Below, piece by piece: positions 26,261-35,257 of a DNA stretch of 64,000 nucleotides. Under the pieces are notes generated by a model, which was given only the letters and a program-made list of their open reading frames with translations, was not told the origin of the DNA and ran no database searches. Made by a program: the position numbers and the translations under genes. The stretch comes from Actinomadura syzygii (GTDB lineage Bacteria; Actinomycetota; Actinomycetes; Streptosporangiales; Streptosporangiaceae): contig NZ_VSFF01000017.1 in the NCBI RefSeq assembly GCF_008085905.1, positions 186,001-250,000 on the forward strand. The letters are read 5' to 3'. Positions within the stretch are counted from its first letter, which is position 1. Each line of letters opens with the position of its first letter.

Positions 26261-27346
26261 TCAGGCCAGCAGAGAACTCATTCGGGCGACCTCCTCCTTG
26301 AGCGGTGCGGCGGGGACGTCCTCGAACGTGGTCACGGCGATGTCACCGTCCTTGGCCTCCCAGACGCCAGCCACCCGCCCCTCGTACAGGACGACGGGTG
26401 AGATCCACCCCGCGGCCCGGCTGACCTCCTTGCGACGTTCGGCGGGCACCAGATAGGTCGCCCCTGTCCCGGCCCCGAGGACGTACTGGTCGAACGCGCC
26501 GAGCAGCCGCACAGACGTGCTCGGCTCGGTCGCCAAGAGTTCGTCACGGTGTTCTTCCAGGACGTTCATCTGCACGCCGTCCACATCGACAGTGCTGAGG
26601 CCGTCCTGGGCTGCGGCGAACCATTCCTTGACGTCCTTCTTGCGGCTCGTCTTGCGCATCAGCCAGTTGTCGAACATGTCAGGGGTGGCGGGCCCGTGCG
26701 CGCCGACGAACGCATGGACGACCGTGCGGGCGGCGTCCTCCACCGAGGGGAGGTCCGTCCAGCCGGGCAGAAAGTGTCGCGGCGAGGTGAACGTCACGCG
26801 CGTGCCCTGCGGAGGCCCGTAACAGAGCACACCCCACCAGGCGAGCGGCTTGAGCAGCGTTCCCCAGCCCGACCCGAGTACATCGGCGAGATGCTGCGAC
26901 CCGGTTTCGTCGACCACCGCCTTGGTGAGTTCCTCGCGGGTGAGTGCCGCTCCGCCCGACAGCGCGCCGGTGGCGGCCGCCGCGATCTCCTCCAGATCGG
27001 CCGGGGTCGCCCCGAAGGTCCTCTGCCAGCTCGCCTTCTCCCAGGGGCGGGCGGTGGCGCACAGGGCGAGGTAGGCGGCGGCCTCTTCGACTGGGAGCAC
27101 GTGCAGGGTTCCGCGCATCGCCCACGTCTTGACGAGGGTGCGTTCGCCGGTCAGCGCCCGTGCCACGGCCCCCGGCTCGCGGGTCGTTCGCCGTACCGCC
27201 ACGGCGAACTCCGCGGCGGACGCGACCTGCGCCTGGACTCCGGCCAAGCGCCGCGCCATCCGCACCGCCGTCGCGTCCTCGGGGCATTCAATGAACTGCC
27301 GCCGCATCCGCCAGGCCAGCACCTGCGCCCATGTCACCGAGGTCAT
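26261..27346 (-). CDS. Winged-helix DNA-binding domain protein (HTH_42/AlkZ-like)
   Basis: 361 residues. The layout fits the HTH_42 superfamily: RRLAGVQAQVASAAEFAVAV near residue 35, LVKTWAMRGTLHVLPVEEA, LTREELTKAVVD, FDNWLMRKTS, and the C-terminal LLGAFDQYVLGAG then RAAGWISPVVLYEGRVAGVW. Some relatives (AlkX/AlkZ) are DNA glycosylases that unhook interstrand crosslinks; I do not see the AlkZ catalytic QxQ or QxD motif clearly (VQAQ is a candidate). It sits between the phosphatase and the AAA ATPase, co-oriented. Confidence 0.82.
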   Translation of the reverse strand: MTSVTWAQVLAWRMRRQFIECPEDATAVRMARRLAGVQAQVASAAEFAVAVRRTTREPGAVARALTGERTLVKTWAMRGTLHVLPVEEAAAYLALCATARPWEKASWQRTFGATPADLEEIAAAATGALSGGAALTREELTKAVVDETGSQHLADVLGSGWGTLLKPLAWWGVLCYGPPQGTRVTFTSPRHFLPGWTDLPSVEDAARTVVHAFVGAHGPATPDMFDNWLMRKTSRKKDVKEWFAAAQDGLSTVDVDGVQMNVLEEHRDELLATEPSTSVRLLGAFDQYVLGAGTGATYLVPAERRKEVSRAAGWISPVVLYEGRVAGVWEAKDGDIAVTTFEDVPAAPLKEEVARMSSLLA

Positions 27347-27389
27347 GCCCTCGATTACAGCGCACGCCCCGGACAGAACGCGCCGGAGG

Positions 27390-29972
27390 TCACGCCAGGC
27401 GGTGGGCGAGGTCGGCGAAGGCGTCGCGTACGTCGTCGGCGGTGAGGACGGTCAGGTCATCGGTCGTGGCGGCGTCGCCCAGACCGGCGGCACGCAGCGC
27501 CCTGCACGCACACGCCTTCTCGTACAGGGAGCGAGCGAAGCGTCCGTTGCCCAACTCGTCGATGCGTCCCGCACCGCAGACGCGCTGGAACACGAGAGCG
27601 AGGTCGTCCAAGGCACGCTCTTCCCAGTGGTCGCCACCCTCTTCGGCGATGAGCTGTGCGATGCGGAGCAGTTCGTCAGGCCCGTAGGAGGGGAAGTCGA
27701 CACGGACGTCGAACCGTGACGCAAGCCCAGGGTTGGACGACAGGAACCGGTGCATGTCGTCCTCGTAACCGGCGAGGACGACGACGAGCCGGTCGCGGTC
27801 GTCCTCGGCTCGCTTGAGGAGGGTCTGCACCGCTTCGGCGCCGAAGGCGTCCCCACCGGAGTAGCCCGGATTGCTCAGCGAGTACGCCTCGTCCACGAAA
27901 AGGACACCGCCTAGGGCGGAGTCGATGATTTTGTTCGTCTTGAGGGCTGTCGCACCCAGATGCTCACCGACGAGGTCGGCGCGCTGTGCCTCGACCACCT
28001 CGGGGCGGGCGAGCAGCCCGGACGCGGCGAAGATGCGTCCGAGCACGCGGGCGACGGTCGTCTTCCCGGTGCCGGGCGGTCCGGTGAACACGAAGTGCCG
28101 GGTCGGCGGGCGGGTCACGAGGCCCTGCTCCTGCCGCATCCGGGCGACCTGGAGCTGCGCGGCGATCTCCCTGACCTGCCGTTTCACCGGTTCGAGCCCG
28201 ATCATCGCGGTGAGCGAGCCGAGCGCCTCGTCCAGCGTCGGGGTCTCGGCGTAGCCCCGGTACCGCTCGGTGACCTCGGCGAACGCGGCCTCGACGTCGG
28301 CGGCGCGCAGGGTGACCAGGTCGTCGGCGCTGGGCCGCGCGGGCTCGCCGGACGCGGACACGGCGTCGACCACCCGCACGTCCCGCGCGCGCGCCGCCGC
28401 CTCGGTCAGCGACCGGACGAACCGTCCGTTGCCCAACTCGTCGACGATGCCGCGTCGTTCGACCTCCTCGAAGCGTTCCGCGAGCCTCTGCCGGGCCTCC
28501 GCGTCGAGCCGGTCCTCCCGCAGCCCGGTGTGGTAGTCGGCGATCTGCAGCAGTTCGGACGGGCGGTACGACGGGAAATGCACGCGCGTGCCGAACCGCG
28601 ACGCCAGACCGGGATTGGAGTCGAGGAACTCGGCCATCTGCGCGTCGTATCCCGCCAGGATGATGACGAGGTTGTCGCGGTCGTCCTCGGCGCGTTTGAG
28701 CAGGGTCTGCACGGCCTCGTCACCGAACCGGTCGGGCTGCCCTTCGGCGGAGTTGGCGAGGCTGTACGCCTCGTCGATGAACAGCACCCCGCCCAGAGCG
28801 GAGTCGACGAGCCGGTTGGTCTTCAGGGCCGTGGCCCCAAGGAACTCACCGACGAGGTCCGCGCGGTGGGCCTCGACCAACGCCGGCTCAGGCAGCAGCC
28901 CGAAGGCGTAGAAGATTTTGGCGAGTACGCGGGCCACGGTGGTCTTGCCCGTGCCGGACGGCCCAACGAACACGAAGTGCCGCATCGGCTTCTCCGTGGG
29001 CACCCCGGCGGCGGCCCGCATATGCGCCGCCTCGATGGACGCGGCGATCGAGCGGACCTGGCGCTTGACCGGTTCGAGCCCGATCATCGCCTCGAGTTCG
29101 GCGAGCGCCTCCGCCACGGAGATCTCCGGAGTCTTCTCTTTGCGGGTCTCCCCTGTGGCGGTGCGCTCCGGAGCGGCGGCCTCGGCCGCCTGCGCGGCGG
29201 CGCGCTGTCCATGGCCCGCGGGCACGGCCGCGGCGACGCCTGCGTCGTCCTCGTCGGAGTTCCGCCGGTCGGGCTTGCCGGAACGCCCCGGCCGGTCGGT
29301 CTTCTCAGACCGATCCCGTTTGTCGTTGCCTGACGGGTGCTTTCGCGGTCCCACGCTCGCGTCCCCCTTGGGTCCGGCCTGTTCCTGCACCCAGCCGGTC
29401 TCGTACGCCTCAGCGGGCACCGTGCGGCGCGCCCGGTCCCACCGGTAGACGAGGACGGCGAGGGCCGCCGCCCATGCCGGTGCCGCGCTCGCCCGCGGCA
29501 GCAGATGCGCCAGTGCGGCCGTGGCCGCCCCTGCCGCGCCCAGCGCGACGAGTGCGGTGCGCCATGGCGTGTACCCCCGCAGTCGGAACGCGATGAACGC
29601 CACCGGTAGGGCGAGCAAGGCCAGGAGCAGATCGGGACGCAGATACGCCGGGTGGTCTTCACCCGAGTAGAGCCCGCCCAGAGGGATCGACACCGCGAGC
29701 CAGGCGACGACCACGGTGACGAGTGCCATTCCCGTGGGCGAGCGCAGGGTCAGGTGGACGACGACGAGCAGGACCACCGCGAACGCCGGCGTGGCGAGGA
29801 TCGGGCCGTCGAGCAGGATCGCGCCCGACACCGTGAGCGCGACGAGCAGCACCCCGGCCAGGAAACGGACGCCCGGGGTGATCTGGAAATAGCGCCAACG
29901 AAGGCGCTCGAAAAGATCCCGTGCCGCGGCGTCCTTCGCCGGGCGGGAGCGGGACCTGCCGAACAGAGCCAT
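27390..29972 (-). CDS. Membrane-anchored tandem CbxX-type AAA ATPase (EccA-like)
   Basis: 860 residues. Residues 30-155 contain about six hydrophobic segments (e.g. FLAGVLLVALTVSGAIL, VTVVVAWLAVSIPLG, LLLALLALPVAFIAF). A charged, disordered linker follows (about 175-285). Two AAA modules come next, each opening with AMIGLEPVKRQVR: Walker A GPSGTGKTTVAR near 336 and GPPGTGKTTVAR near 631, Walker B GGVLFIDEAYSL and GGVLFVDEAYSL, and arginine-finger regions SNPGLASRF in both. CbxX/CfqX modules occur in EccA of type VII secretion and in Rubisco activase-like proteins. No other ESX gene is present. ATG 29972 chosen; its ribosome-binding site is poor. Confidence 0.87.
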   Translation of the reverse strand: MALFGRSRSRPAKDAAARDLFERLRWRYFQITPGVRFLAGVLLVALTVSGAILLDGPILATPAFAVVLLVVVHLTLRSPTGMALVTVVVAWLAVSIPLGGLYSGEDHPAYLRPDLLLALLALPVAFIAFRLRGYTPWRTALVALGAAGAATAALAHLLPRASAAPAWAAALAVLVYRWDRARRTVPAEAYETGWVQEQAGPKGDASVGPRKHPSGNDKRDRSEKTDRPGRSGKPDRRNSDEDDAGVAAAVPAGHGQRAAAQAAEAAAPERTATGETRKEKTPEISVAEALAELEAMIGLEPVKRQVRSIAASIEAAHMRAAAGVPTEKPMRHFVFVGPSGTGKTTVARVLAKIFYAFGLLPEPALVEAHRADLVGEFLGATALKTNRLVDSALGGVLFIDEAYSLANSAEGQPDRFGDEAVQTLLKRAEDDRDNLVIILAGYDAQMAEFLDSNPGLASRFGTRVHFPSYRPSELLQIADYHTGLREDRLDAEARQRLAERFEEVERRGIVDELGNGRFVRSLTEAAARARDVRVVDAVSASGEPARPSADDLVTLRAADVEAAFAEVTERYRGYAETPTLDEALGSLTAMIGLEPVKRQVREIAAQLQVARMRQEQGLVTRPPTRHFVFTGPPGTGKTTVARVLGRIFAASGLLARPEVVEAQRADLVGEHLGATALKTNKIIDSALGGVLFVDEAYSLSNPGYSGGDAFGAEAVQTLLKRAEDDRDRLVVVLAGYEDDMHRFLSSNPGLASRFDVRVDFPSYGPDELLRIAQLIAEEGGDHWEERALDDLALVFQRVCGAGRIDELGNGRFARSLYEKACACRALRAAGLGDAATTDDLTVLTADDVRDAFADLAHRLA

Positions 29973-30246
29973 CAGAAGCGAGTAAAGCGCAGGACCGCCC
30001 GGAACGGGACTCCCCGCGCCCGGTTCCTTGGTGTCACGCCCGCCGAACTGCTGCGGTACGGGGAAACGCCGATCCCGAGACCAGGACATTTGGACTGTCC
30101 AGAAGTGCCCGTTCAGGACTCGCAGCCGACTCCGGCCGAATTCGCCGTGTCCCCGCCCCGCCTTCGGCGCGCACGGCGCCGGGGACCCTACGATTTGGGG
30201 CGCGTCCCCCGAGGCGCGTCCCCTGAACGGTTCCCGAGGAGATCCC

Positions 30247-31026
30247 TTGACCGATCCCACCCGTGCCCTGCCCGGACTGGTTCCCGGCCCTGCCGATAAG
30301 GCCGCCACGGTGTCGCGCGTAGCGGGCTACGAGATCGAGGACGAGCTCCGGGCCATGTCACCGGCCGGGCGCGAGGTCCGCATCGCCGGAGTGGACGAAG
30401 TTGGACGCGGCGCCTGGGCCGGTCCCGTCGTGGTGTGCGCGGCGGTCACCGACATGACGCCGCCGCCCGTCCTCCAGGGGCGTGGCAAGAAGACCATCGG
30501 CCTGACCGACTCGAAACTGCTCACCGAAACCCATCGCGAGTCGTTCGCCGAAGTCCTGTCGGGGTGGCTTTCCGGTTACGCCATCGGCGCGTCCAGTCCC
30601 GAGGAGATCGACGCCTTGGGAATGACGGAGGCGCTGCGTCGCGCGGCCGTTCGCGCGCTGGAGGCGCTGCCCGTCACCCCGGACGTCGTCATCCTGGACG
30701 GAAAGCACGATTTCCTGAGCCGCCCCTGGCGGGTGCGGTGCGAGATCAAGGCCGACCAGCGTTCGGTCAGCGTCGCCGCCGCCTCCGTCATGGCGAAAGT
30801 GCACCGCGACGGGCTCATGGCAGCGCTCGACGGCGAATTCCCCGGATACGGGTTCGCGGACAGCGCGGGATATCCGTCGCCCGTCCACCAGAAGGCGCTT
30901 GAGGAGTTCGGGCCGACGCCGCATCACCGGATGTCGTGGTCCTACCTGGACGACCTCCCGCGCTGGAAGCACCTGAAGAAGCACCGCGACCCGCTCGCGG
31001 GCGAAGGGCAGCTCAGCCTCCTGTGA
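30247..31026 (+). CDS. rnhB: Ribonuclease HII
   Basis: 259 residues. Active-site motifs are [20 protein letters not shown] (the DE pair), [21 protein letters not shown] and [20 protein letters not shown]. RNase HII removes ribonucleotides from DNA. TTG 30247 is chosen because AGGAG lies 5 nt upstream. A TACGAT hexamer at 30189-30194 is a possible -10 element. Divergent from the AAA ATPase across 274 bp that hold no other gene. Confidence 0.95.
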   Translation: MTDPTRALPGLVPGPADKAATVSRVAGYEIEDELRAMSPAGREVRIAGVDEVGRGAWAGPVVVCAAVTDMTPPPVLQGRGKKTIGLTDSKLLTETHRESFAEVLSGWLSGYAIGASSPEEIDALGMTEALRRAAVRALEALPVTPDVVILDGKHDFLSRPWRVRCEIKADQRSVSVAAASVMAKVHRDGLMAALDGEFPGYGFADSAGYPSPVHQKALEEFGPTPHHRMSWSYLDDLPRWKHLKKHRDPLAGEGQLSLL

Positions 31027-31098
31027 CCGGGCGGGCCGTCCGCGCATGAGTCATCTCCGCCGACCCGGGTAGGGCGGCCCCAACGGGAGGTGCACGCC

Positions 31099-31731
31099 AT
31101 GGACGCCGTTGTGAAGAAACTGCTGAACGAGTCGGGCGAGACGTTCGCCTCGGAGGCGGGCATCACGCTGAAGGACCAGCCGGCCGCGTTGTTCAAACTG
31201 CTCGTCCTGGCCAACCTGCTCAGTGCCCGCATTTCGTCGGACATCGCCATGGCGGCGGCGCGCGAACTGTTCGACGCCGGAGGCGGCACACCACGCGGCA
31301 TGAGGAAACTGACCTGGCAGGAACGGGTCGACGCCCTGGGACGCGGCCACTACGTCCGATACGACGAGAGCACCGCGTCCCGGCTGGGCGACGTCGCCGA
31401 CCTCGTCCAGGACAAGTACAAGGGCGACCTCAGACGGCTCGCCGTCGAGGCTGGGCGCGACCCCGAGAAGGCGGCCGAACTGCTCCAGGAGTTCCCCGGC
31501 ATCGGACCCACCGGCGTGGACATCTTCTGCCGCGAGGCCCAGGCCATCTGGCCCTGGCTGCGCCCCTACGTGGACGGCCAGGTGAGGAAGGGCGCGGAGC
31601 GGATCGGCCTCCCGTCAGACGCCGACCGGCTCGCGTCCCAGGTGCCCGACAAGGACCTCGCGCGGCTGAGCGCCGCCCTGGTGCGGGTGGCGCGCGACAA
31701 GAAGCTGGCCGACGCCGTGAAGGCCGCCTGA
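31099..31731 (+). CDS. Endonuclease III-like HhH protein
   Basis: 210 residues. The helix-hairpin-helix EFPGIGPTGVDIFCREAQAI near residue 135 is followed by WPWLRPYVDGQ, where the Asp would occupy the HhH-GPD catalytic position. The N-terminal half (LLVLANLLSARISSDIAMAA, GMRKLTWQERVDAL) is helical as in endonuclease III-like proteins. The C-terminal Cys cluster of true Nth is absent. ATG 31099 has GGGAGG 8 nt upstream. It follows rnhB by 72 bp, so repair functions are grouped. Substrate unknown. Confidence 0.85.
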   Translation: MDAVVKKLLNESGETFASEAGITLKDQPAALFKLLVLANLLSARISSDIAMAAARELFDAGGGTPRGMRKLTWQERVDALGRGHYVRYDESTASRLGDVADLVQDKYKGDLRRLAVEAGRDPEKAAELLQEFPGIGPTGVDIFCREAQAIWPWLRPYVDGQVRKGAERIGLPSDADRLASQVPDKDLARLSAALVRVARDKKLADAVKAA

Positions 31732-31747
31732 GGCGCCCCTGCCGAGA

Positions 31748-32410
31748 TCAGAGGCGGACGATGACCTCGTCCACCGGCTTGCGGGTGATGTCGGGGACCA
31801 TCGCGTCGTCGGCCGGGTAGCCGACCGGGATCACGACGTAGGCGCGTTCCTCCTGCGGACGCTCGCACACCTCGTTCAGGAACCTCATGGGGCTCGGGGT
31901 GTGCGTGAGGGTCGCCAGACCGGCCTGGTGCAGCCCGGCCAACAGGAACCCGACCGCGATGCCCACCGACTCCTTCACGTAGTAGGGGCGCGGTGTCTCC
32001 GGCCCCTTGTGCACCTCGAAAACGATGATGACCGCGGGGGCGTCCTCCAGGAACGGCTTGCGCCAATCGGTGCCCAGCGGGGCCAGCGCCTCAAGCCATT
32101 CGTCCGAAGCGCGCCGCTCGTAGAACTCGCGCTCCTCCTGTTCCGCGGCCTCCCTGAGCATCCGCTTGCGCTCGGGGTCGGTGATGACCACGAAACGCCA
32201 CGGCTGGAGGTTGGCCCCGCTCGGAGCGGTCGCGGCGGCACGGATCGCATTGTCGATGACGTCCGGCGGCACCGGGTGGGGCGAGAAGTCGCGCACGGTG
32301 CGGCGCAGCGTCATCGTGTCGGCGAACGCCCGCGCGCGCTCCGCGGCCTCCGTCGCCGGAACGTCGAAACGGGGTGCGGGGACGACGGGATACTGCCGCT
32401 GAGTAGTCAT
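31748..32410 (-). CDS. Nitroreductase family protein
   Basis: 220 residues. FMN-binding motifs of the nitroreductase fold are TLRRTVRDFSPHPVP, AAATAPSGANLQPWRFVVIT, VGFLLAGLHQAGLATLTHTP and VVIPVGYPADDA. The layout resembles the BluB/iodotyrosine-deiodinase side of the family, including the internal lid region with DWRKPFLEDAPAVIIVF. An NAD(P)H- or flavin-dependent reduction is expected; the substrate is unknown. It converges on the HhH gene with a 16-bp gap. Confidence 0.9.
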   Translation of the reverse strand: MTTQRQYPVVPAPRFDVPATEAAERARAFADTMTLRRTVRDFSPHPVPPDVIDNAIRAAATAPSGANLQPWRFVVITDPERKRMLREAAEQEEREFYERRASDEWLEALAPLGTDWRKPFLEDAPAVIIVFEVHKGPETPRPYYVKESVGIAVGFLLAGLHQAGLATLTHTPSPMRFLNEVCERPQEERAYVVIPVGYPADDAMVPDITRKPVDEVIVRL

Positions 32411-32502
32411 GCGACGTTCCTACCGTCGGCGCCGGGCCCGGGACAATCGGCAGGATCAGCCAATGTTCCGGGCCCGGCCTAGCACATGCACGAACCCGAG
32501 GG

Positions 32503-34014
32503 TCAGTCCTTACCGCGGGACGCGACCCACTCCAGGTTCCAGCTGTACGCCTGGTCGACCGTCATCTTCCCCCAGCGCGGACGTCCGGGCGGCGGGAGGA
32601 TGAACCGGCCCTCCCGGCGGACGACCAGTTCGCCGTTGATGTTCTCGATGAGCGCGAGGACGGCGTCGCGGGACGCGTCGACGCAGTCGTCCATGCGCAT
32701 GTCGATGGGCGGCGCGCCCACCGGGAACAGCGTGGCGACCGCGCCCAGGCCGCGGAAGTCGTCGGCGCCCTCGTAGATCTCGGCGAACACCAGGATCCGC
32801 TTGAAGTCGCGGGTGTGGTCGAGGTTGATGTGGAGGTTCTCTCCCGCCTCGATCGCTCCGGTGCGGTCGTCCTTGTCGAGCTTGATGTAGGGCGGACGGT
32901 CGAGCGCGCCCATGTCACCGAGCGCGTGGATGATGCCCTTGCGCCCGTCTTGCAGTTCCCACAGGCAGCAGAGGTCGAGGTCAAGGTCTACCCCGCGGCG
33001 GCGCTTGCCGAGCAGTCCCTTGGCGGCGCCCTCACGCGCGGTCCAGTTCAGGTTGACGCGCATGTGGCCGGACGTCGCGCCGTGCTTGGTGAGCGACACC
33101 GACGGCGCGTTCTTCGTCAGCGACACCGCCCCGCCCGGCTGCTGCGGCGGCTGTTGCGGCTGCTGCTGCGGAGGAGGCGGGGGCGCGTACTGACCGGGCG
33201 GAGGCGGCGCGTACTGGCCGGGCGGCGGAGGCGGTGCGTACTGGCCGGGCGGCGGAGGCGGTGCGTACTGGCCGGGCGGCGGAGGCGGCGTGTACTGCCC
33301 GCCTGGAGGCGGCGGGGCGTACTGGCCCGGCGGCGGAGGCGGCGCGTACCCGCCGCCCGGCGGGGGCGGCGGAGGCGCGTACTGGCCGCCGGGCGGAGGC
33401 GGGGGCGGGGCGTACTGGCCGCCGGGCGGCGGGGGCGGCGTCTGGGGCTGCTGAGGGGCGGGCGGGGGCGGCGGAGGGGCCGCCTGGCCCGGGTCGTCGA
33501 CCGAGATCCCGAAGTCGGTGGCCAGGCCGCCGAGGCCCGAGTCGTAGCCCTGGCCGACCGCGCGGAACTTCCATCCGCCCTGCCGCCGGTACAGCTCGCC
33601 CAGCACGAACGCGGTCTCGCTGGTGGCGCCCTGGCTGTCGAACCGGGCGACCTCCGTTCCGGCGGCCGCGTCGACGACCCGCACGTACAGCCCCTGCAAC
33701 TGGCCGAACGTCCCGCCGTCCGAGGACGCCGCGATGACGATCTTGTCGATGCCGGGCTCGACGCGGTTCAGGTCGACGGCGAGGACGTCCAGGACGGTCG
33801 GCCCCTGCTGCTTGCCCTCGTGCCGGACCGCGCCCGACTTGTGGGCTGGCTGGTTGTAGAAGACGAAGTCCTCGTCCGAACGCACCCGTCCCGTGTCCGC
33901 CAGCAGGAGAGCCGACGCGTCCGCGTCGGGCACGCCCGGCCCGCTCTGCCAGCCGAGTTCGACCCGGACGGAGGGAACCGGCACCGCGGTGTTGGCGCCC
34001 TTCTGCATCGACAT
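32503..34014 (-). CDS. TerD family protein with poly-proline linker and second Ter-type domain
   Basis: 503 residues. Residues 1-170 form a TerD domain ([64 protein letters not shown]). Residues about 178-291 are nine proline-rich units ending GQYA or a variant. Residues about 300-503 form a second Ter-type domain, closer to TerA ([44 protein letters not shown]). TerD domains bind calcium and belong to the Ter stress and membrane-associated complexes (family knowledge). The linker is likely extended and surface-exposed, or a docking site. No other ter gene is adjacent. Confidence 0.9.
   Translation of the reverse strand: MSMQKGANTAVPVPSVRVELGWQSGPGVPDADASALLLADTGRVRSDEDFVFYNQPAHKSGAVRHEGKQQGPTVLDVLAVDLNRVEPGIDKIVIAASSDGGTFGQLQGLYVRVVDAAAGTEVARFDSQGATSETAFVLGELYRRQGGWKFRAVGQGYDSGLGGLATDFGISVDDPGQAAPPPPPPAPQQPQTPPPPPGGQYAPPPPPPGGQYAPPPPPPGGGYAPPPPPGQYAPPPPGGQYTPPPPPGQYAPPPPPGQYAPPPPPGQYAPPPPGQYAPPPPPQQQPQQPPQQPGGAVSLTKNAPSVSLTKHGATSGHMRVNLNWTAREGAAKGLLGKRRRGVDLDLDLCCLWELQDGRKGIIHALGDMGALDRPPYIKLDKDDRTGAIEAGENLHINLDHTRDFKRILVFAEIYEGADDFRGLGAVATLFPVGAPPIDMRMDDCVDASRDAVLALIENINGELVVRREGRFILPPPGRPRWGKMTVDQAYSWNLEWVASRGKD
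33138..33480. repeat. Coding proline-rich repeat (GQYA-PPPPP units)
   Basis: The DNA encodes, on the minus strand, nine PPPPP-G(G)QYA-like units, producing imperfect GC-rich direct repeats of about 24-33 bp. Variants include GGGYA and GGQYT. Spacing is always a multiple of three, as expected for coding repeats. It is prone to length change by recombination. Confidence 0.85.
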
Positions 34015-34142
34015 GAACGCTCCTCATCATCGGCCGATCTGCCCAACCTACGGGGTGGCCGCTCGGCCCCGCGACCTGCATGAGGAGAGGACGCACGGAA
34101 ACGACCATGAGTTCCGCCCGGCCCTGTGCGCGCGCTCCAGCG

Positions 34143-35192
34143 TCAGGGGACGCGCGCGGTCCACTCCGGGGTGTCGAACTTGTCGCCCGCGTATTTGCGG
34201 GCGAGGCGGAGTTCGTCCTCGGTCACGTGCCCGTCGGCCAGGCCGTAGCGGGTCCGGAAGTGCTGAATCATGCGGTCGATGATGTCCTCGCGGGCGAGTC
34301 CGGTCTGGCGGCGCAGTGGGTCGACCCGTTTCACGGCGCTCGCGATGCCCTTGTCGGAGATCTTCTCCCTGCCGATCCGGAGCACTTGCAGCATCTTCTC
34401 TGCGTCGATGTCGTAGGCCATGGTGACGTGGTGCAGTACCGCTCCGGCGGCGAGTCGTTTCTGCGCGGCCCCGGCAATCTTGCCTTGGTCGGACGTGATG
34501 TCGTTCAACGGCTGGTACCAGGCCCTGATGCCGAGTTCGCCGAGCGCGCCCAGGACCCAGTCGTCCAGGAAGGCGTAGCTCTCCGCGAACGACATCCCGG
34601 CTACAAGCGTTTCCGGCGCGTACAGCGAGTACGTGATGGTGTTGCCAGGCTCGATGAACATCGCGCCACCGCCGCTGATGCGGCGCACCACGTTCACCCC
34701 GTGGCGTTCGGCCGCCTCAGCGTCCACCTCGTTCCGGAGGGATTGGAAACTGCCTATGACGACAGCGGGGGAAGCCCACTCCCACACCCGCAGCGTCGGC
34801 GGTCGGCGTCCCGAGCCCACTTCCTCGGCGAGGACCTGGTCCAGCGCCATGTGGAGGGCGGGCTCCTGCGGAGGCTCGTGAATCAGCCGCCAGTCGTGGT
34901 CCCGCCAGTCCGAGGCGCGCGTGACGGCCCGCCGGACGGCGATCCCCACGGCCTCGGAGGTGATTCCCAGCATGACCGTGTCGCGCGGCAGGCCCGCCTC
35001 CACGCGGGCGCCGATCGCCTTCGCGTCCAGCCCGGCCGGAAGGCCGTCCAGGATGCGGTCTATCCGCTCTAGGGCCTCGTCTGGTTCGAGGAAGAAATCG
35101 CCGCTGATCCTGGGGTTGCGCAGGAGGCCGTCCACGACATCGACGTCCGCGACGACGAGTTTGCCCCCGGGAACCTTGTACTCACCGTGCAT
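34143..35192 (-). CDS. Lipoate-protein ligase family with N-terminal accessory-type domain
   Basis: 349 residues. The N-terminal 90 residues (MHGEYKVPGGKLVVADVDVV, then LEPDEALERIDRILDGLPAG) resemble the accessory domain usually found at the C terminus of LplA. The catalytic BPL/LplA domain follows from about 110, with ALHMALDQVLAEEVGSGRRP, VVIGSFQSLRNEVDAEAAER, VVRRISGGGAMFIEPGNTI and NDITSDQGKIAGAAQKRLAA, then VLHHVTMAYDID. It would attach lipoate (or octanoate) to E2 or H-protein domains. ATG 35192 or GTG 35195. The domain order is the archaeal/actinobacterial type. Confidence 0.88.
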   Translation of the reverse strand: MHGEYKVPGGKLVVADVDVVDGLLRNPRISGDFFLEPDEALERIDRILDGLPAGLDAKAIGARVEAGLPRDTVMLGITSEAVGIAVRRAVTRASDWRDHDWRLIHEPPQEPALHMALDQVLAEEVGSGRRPPTLRVWEWASPAVVIGSFQSLRNEVDAEAAERHGVNVVRRISGGGAMFIEPGNTITYSLYAPETLVAGMSFAESYAFLDDWVLGALGELGIRAWYQPLNDITSDQGKIAGAAQKRLAAGAVLHHVTMAYDIDAEKMLQVLRIGREKISDKGIASAVKRVDPLRRQTGLAREDIIDRMIQHFRTRYGLADGHVTEDELRLARKYAGDKFDTPEWTARVP

Positions 35193-35257
35193 CACGTAGA
35201 TTCAAACCCCACCGTCCTAGCCTTGATTCCAGGGTTCAGTTGGGGGAGGCGACGCTG

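Noticed and set aside
27390-29972. Complete ESX/type VII secretion locus
   Set aside because: Only an EccA-like ATPase is present; no EccB-E, mycosin or WXG100 genes are in the window.
33138-33480. CRISPR-like or satellite repeat
   Set aside because: The repeats are imperfect, in frame and encode a proline-rich protein linker; there are no unique spacers.
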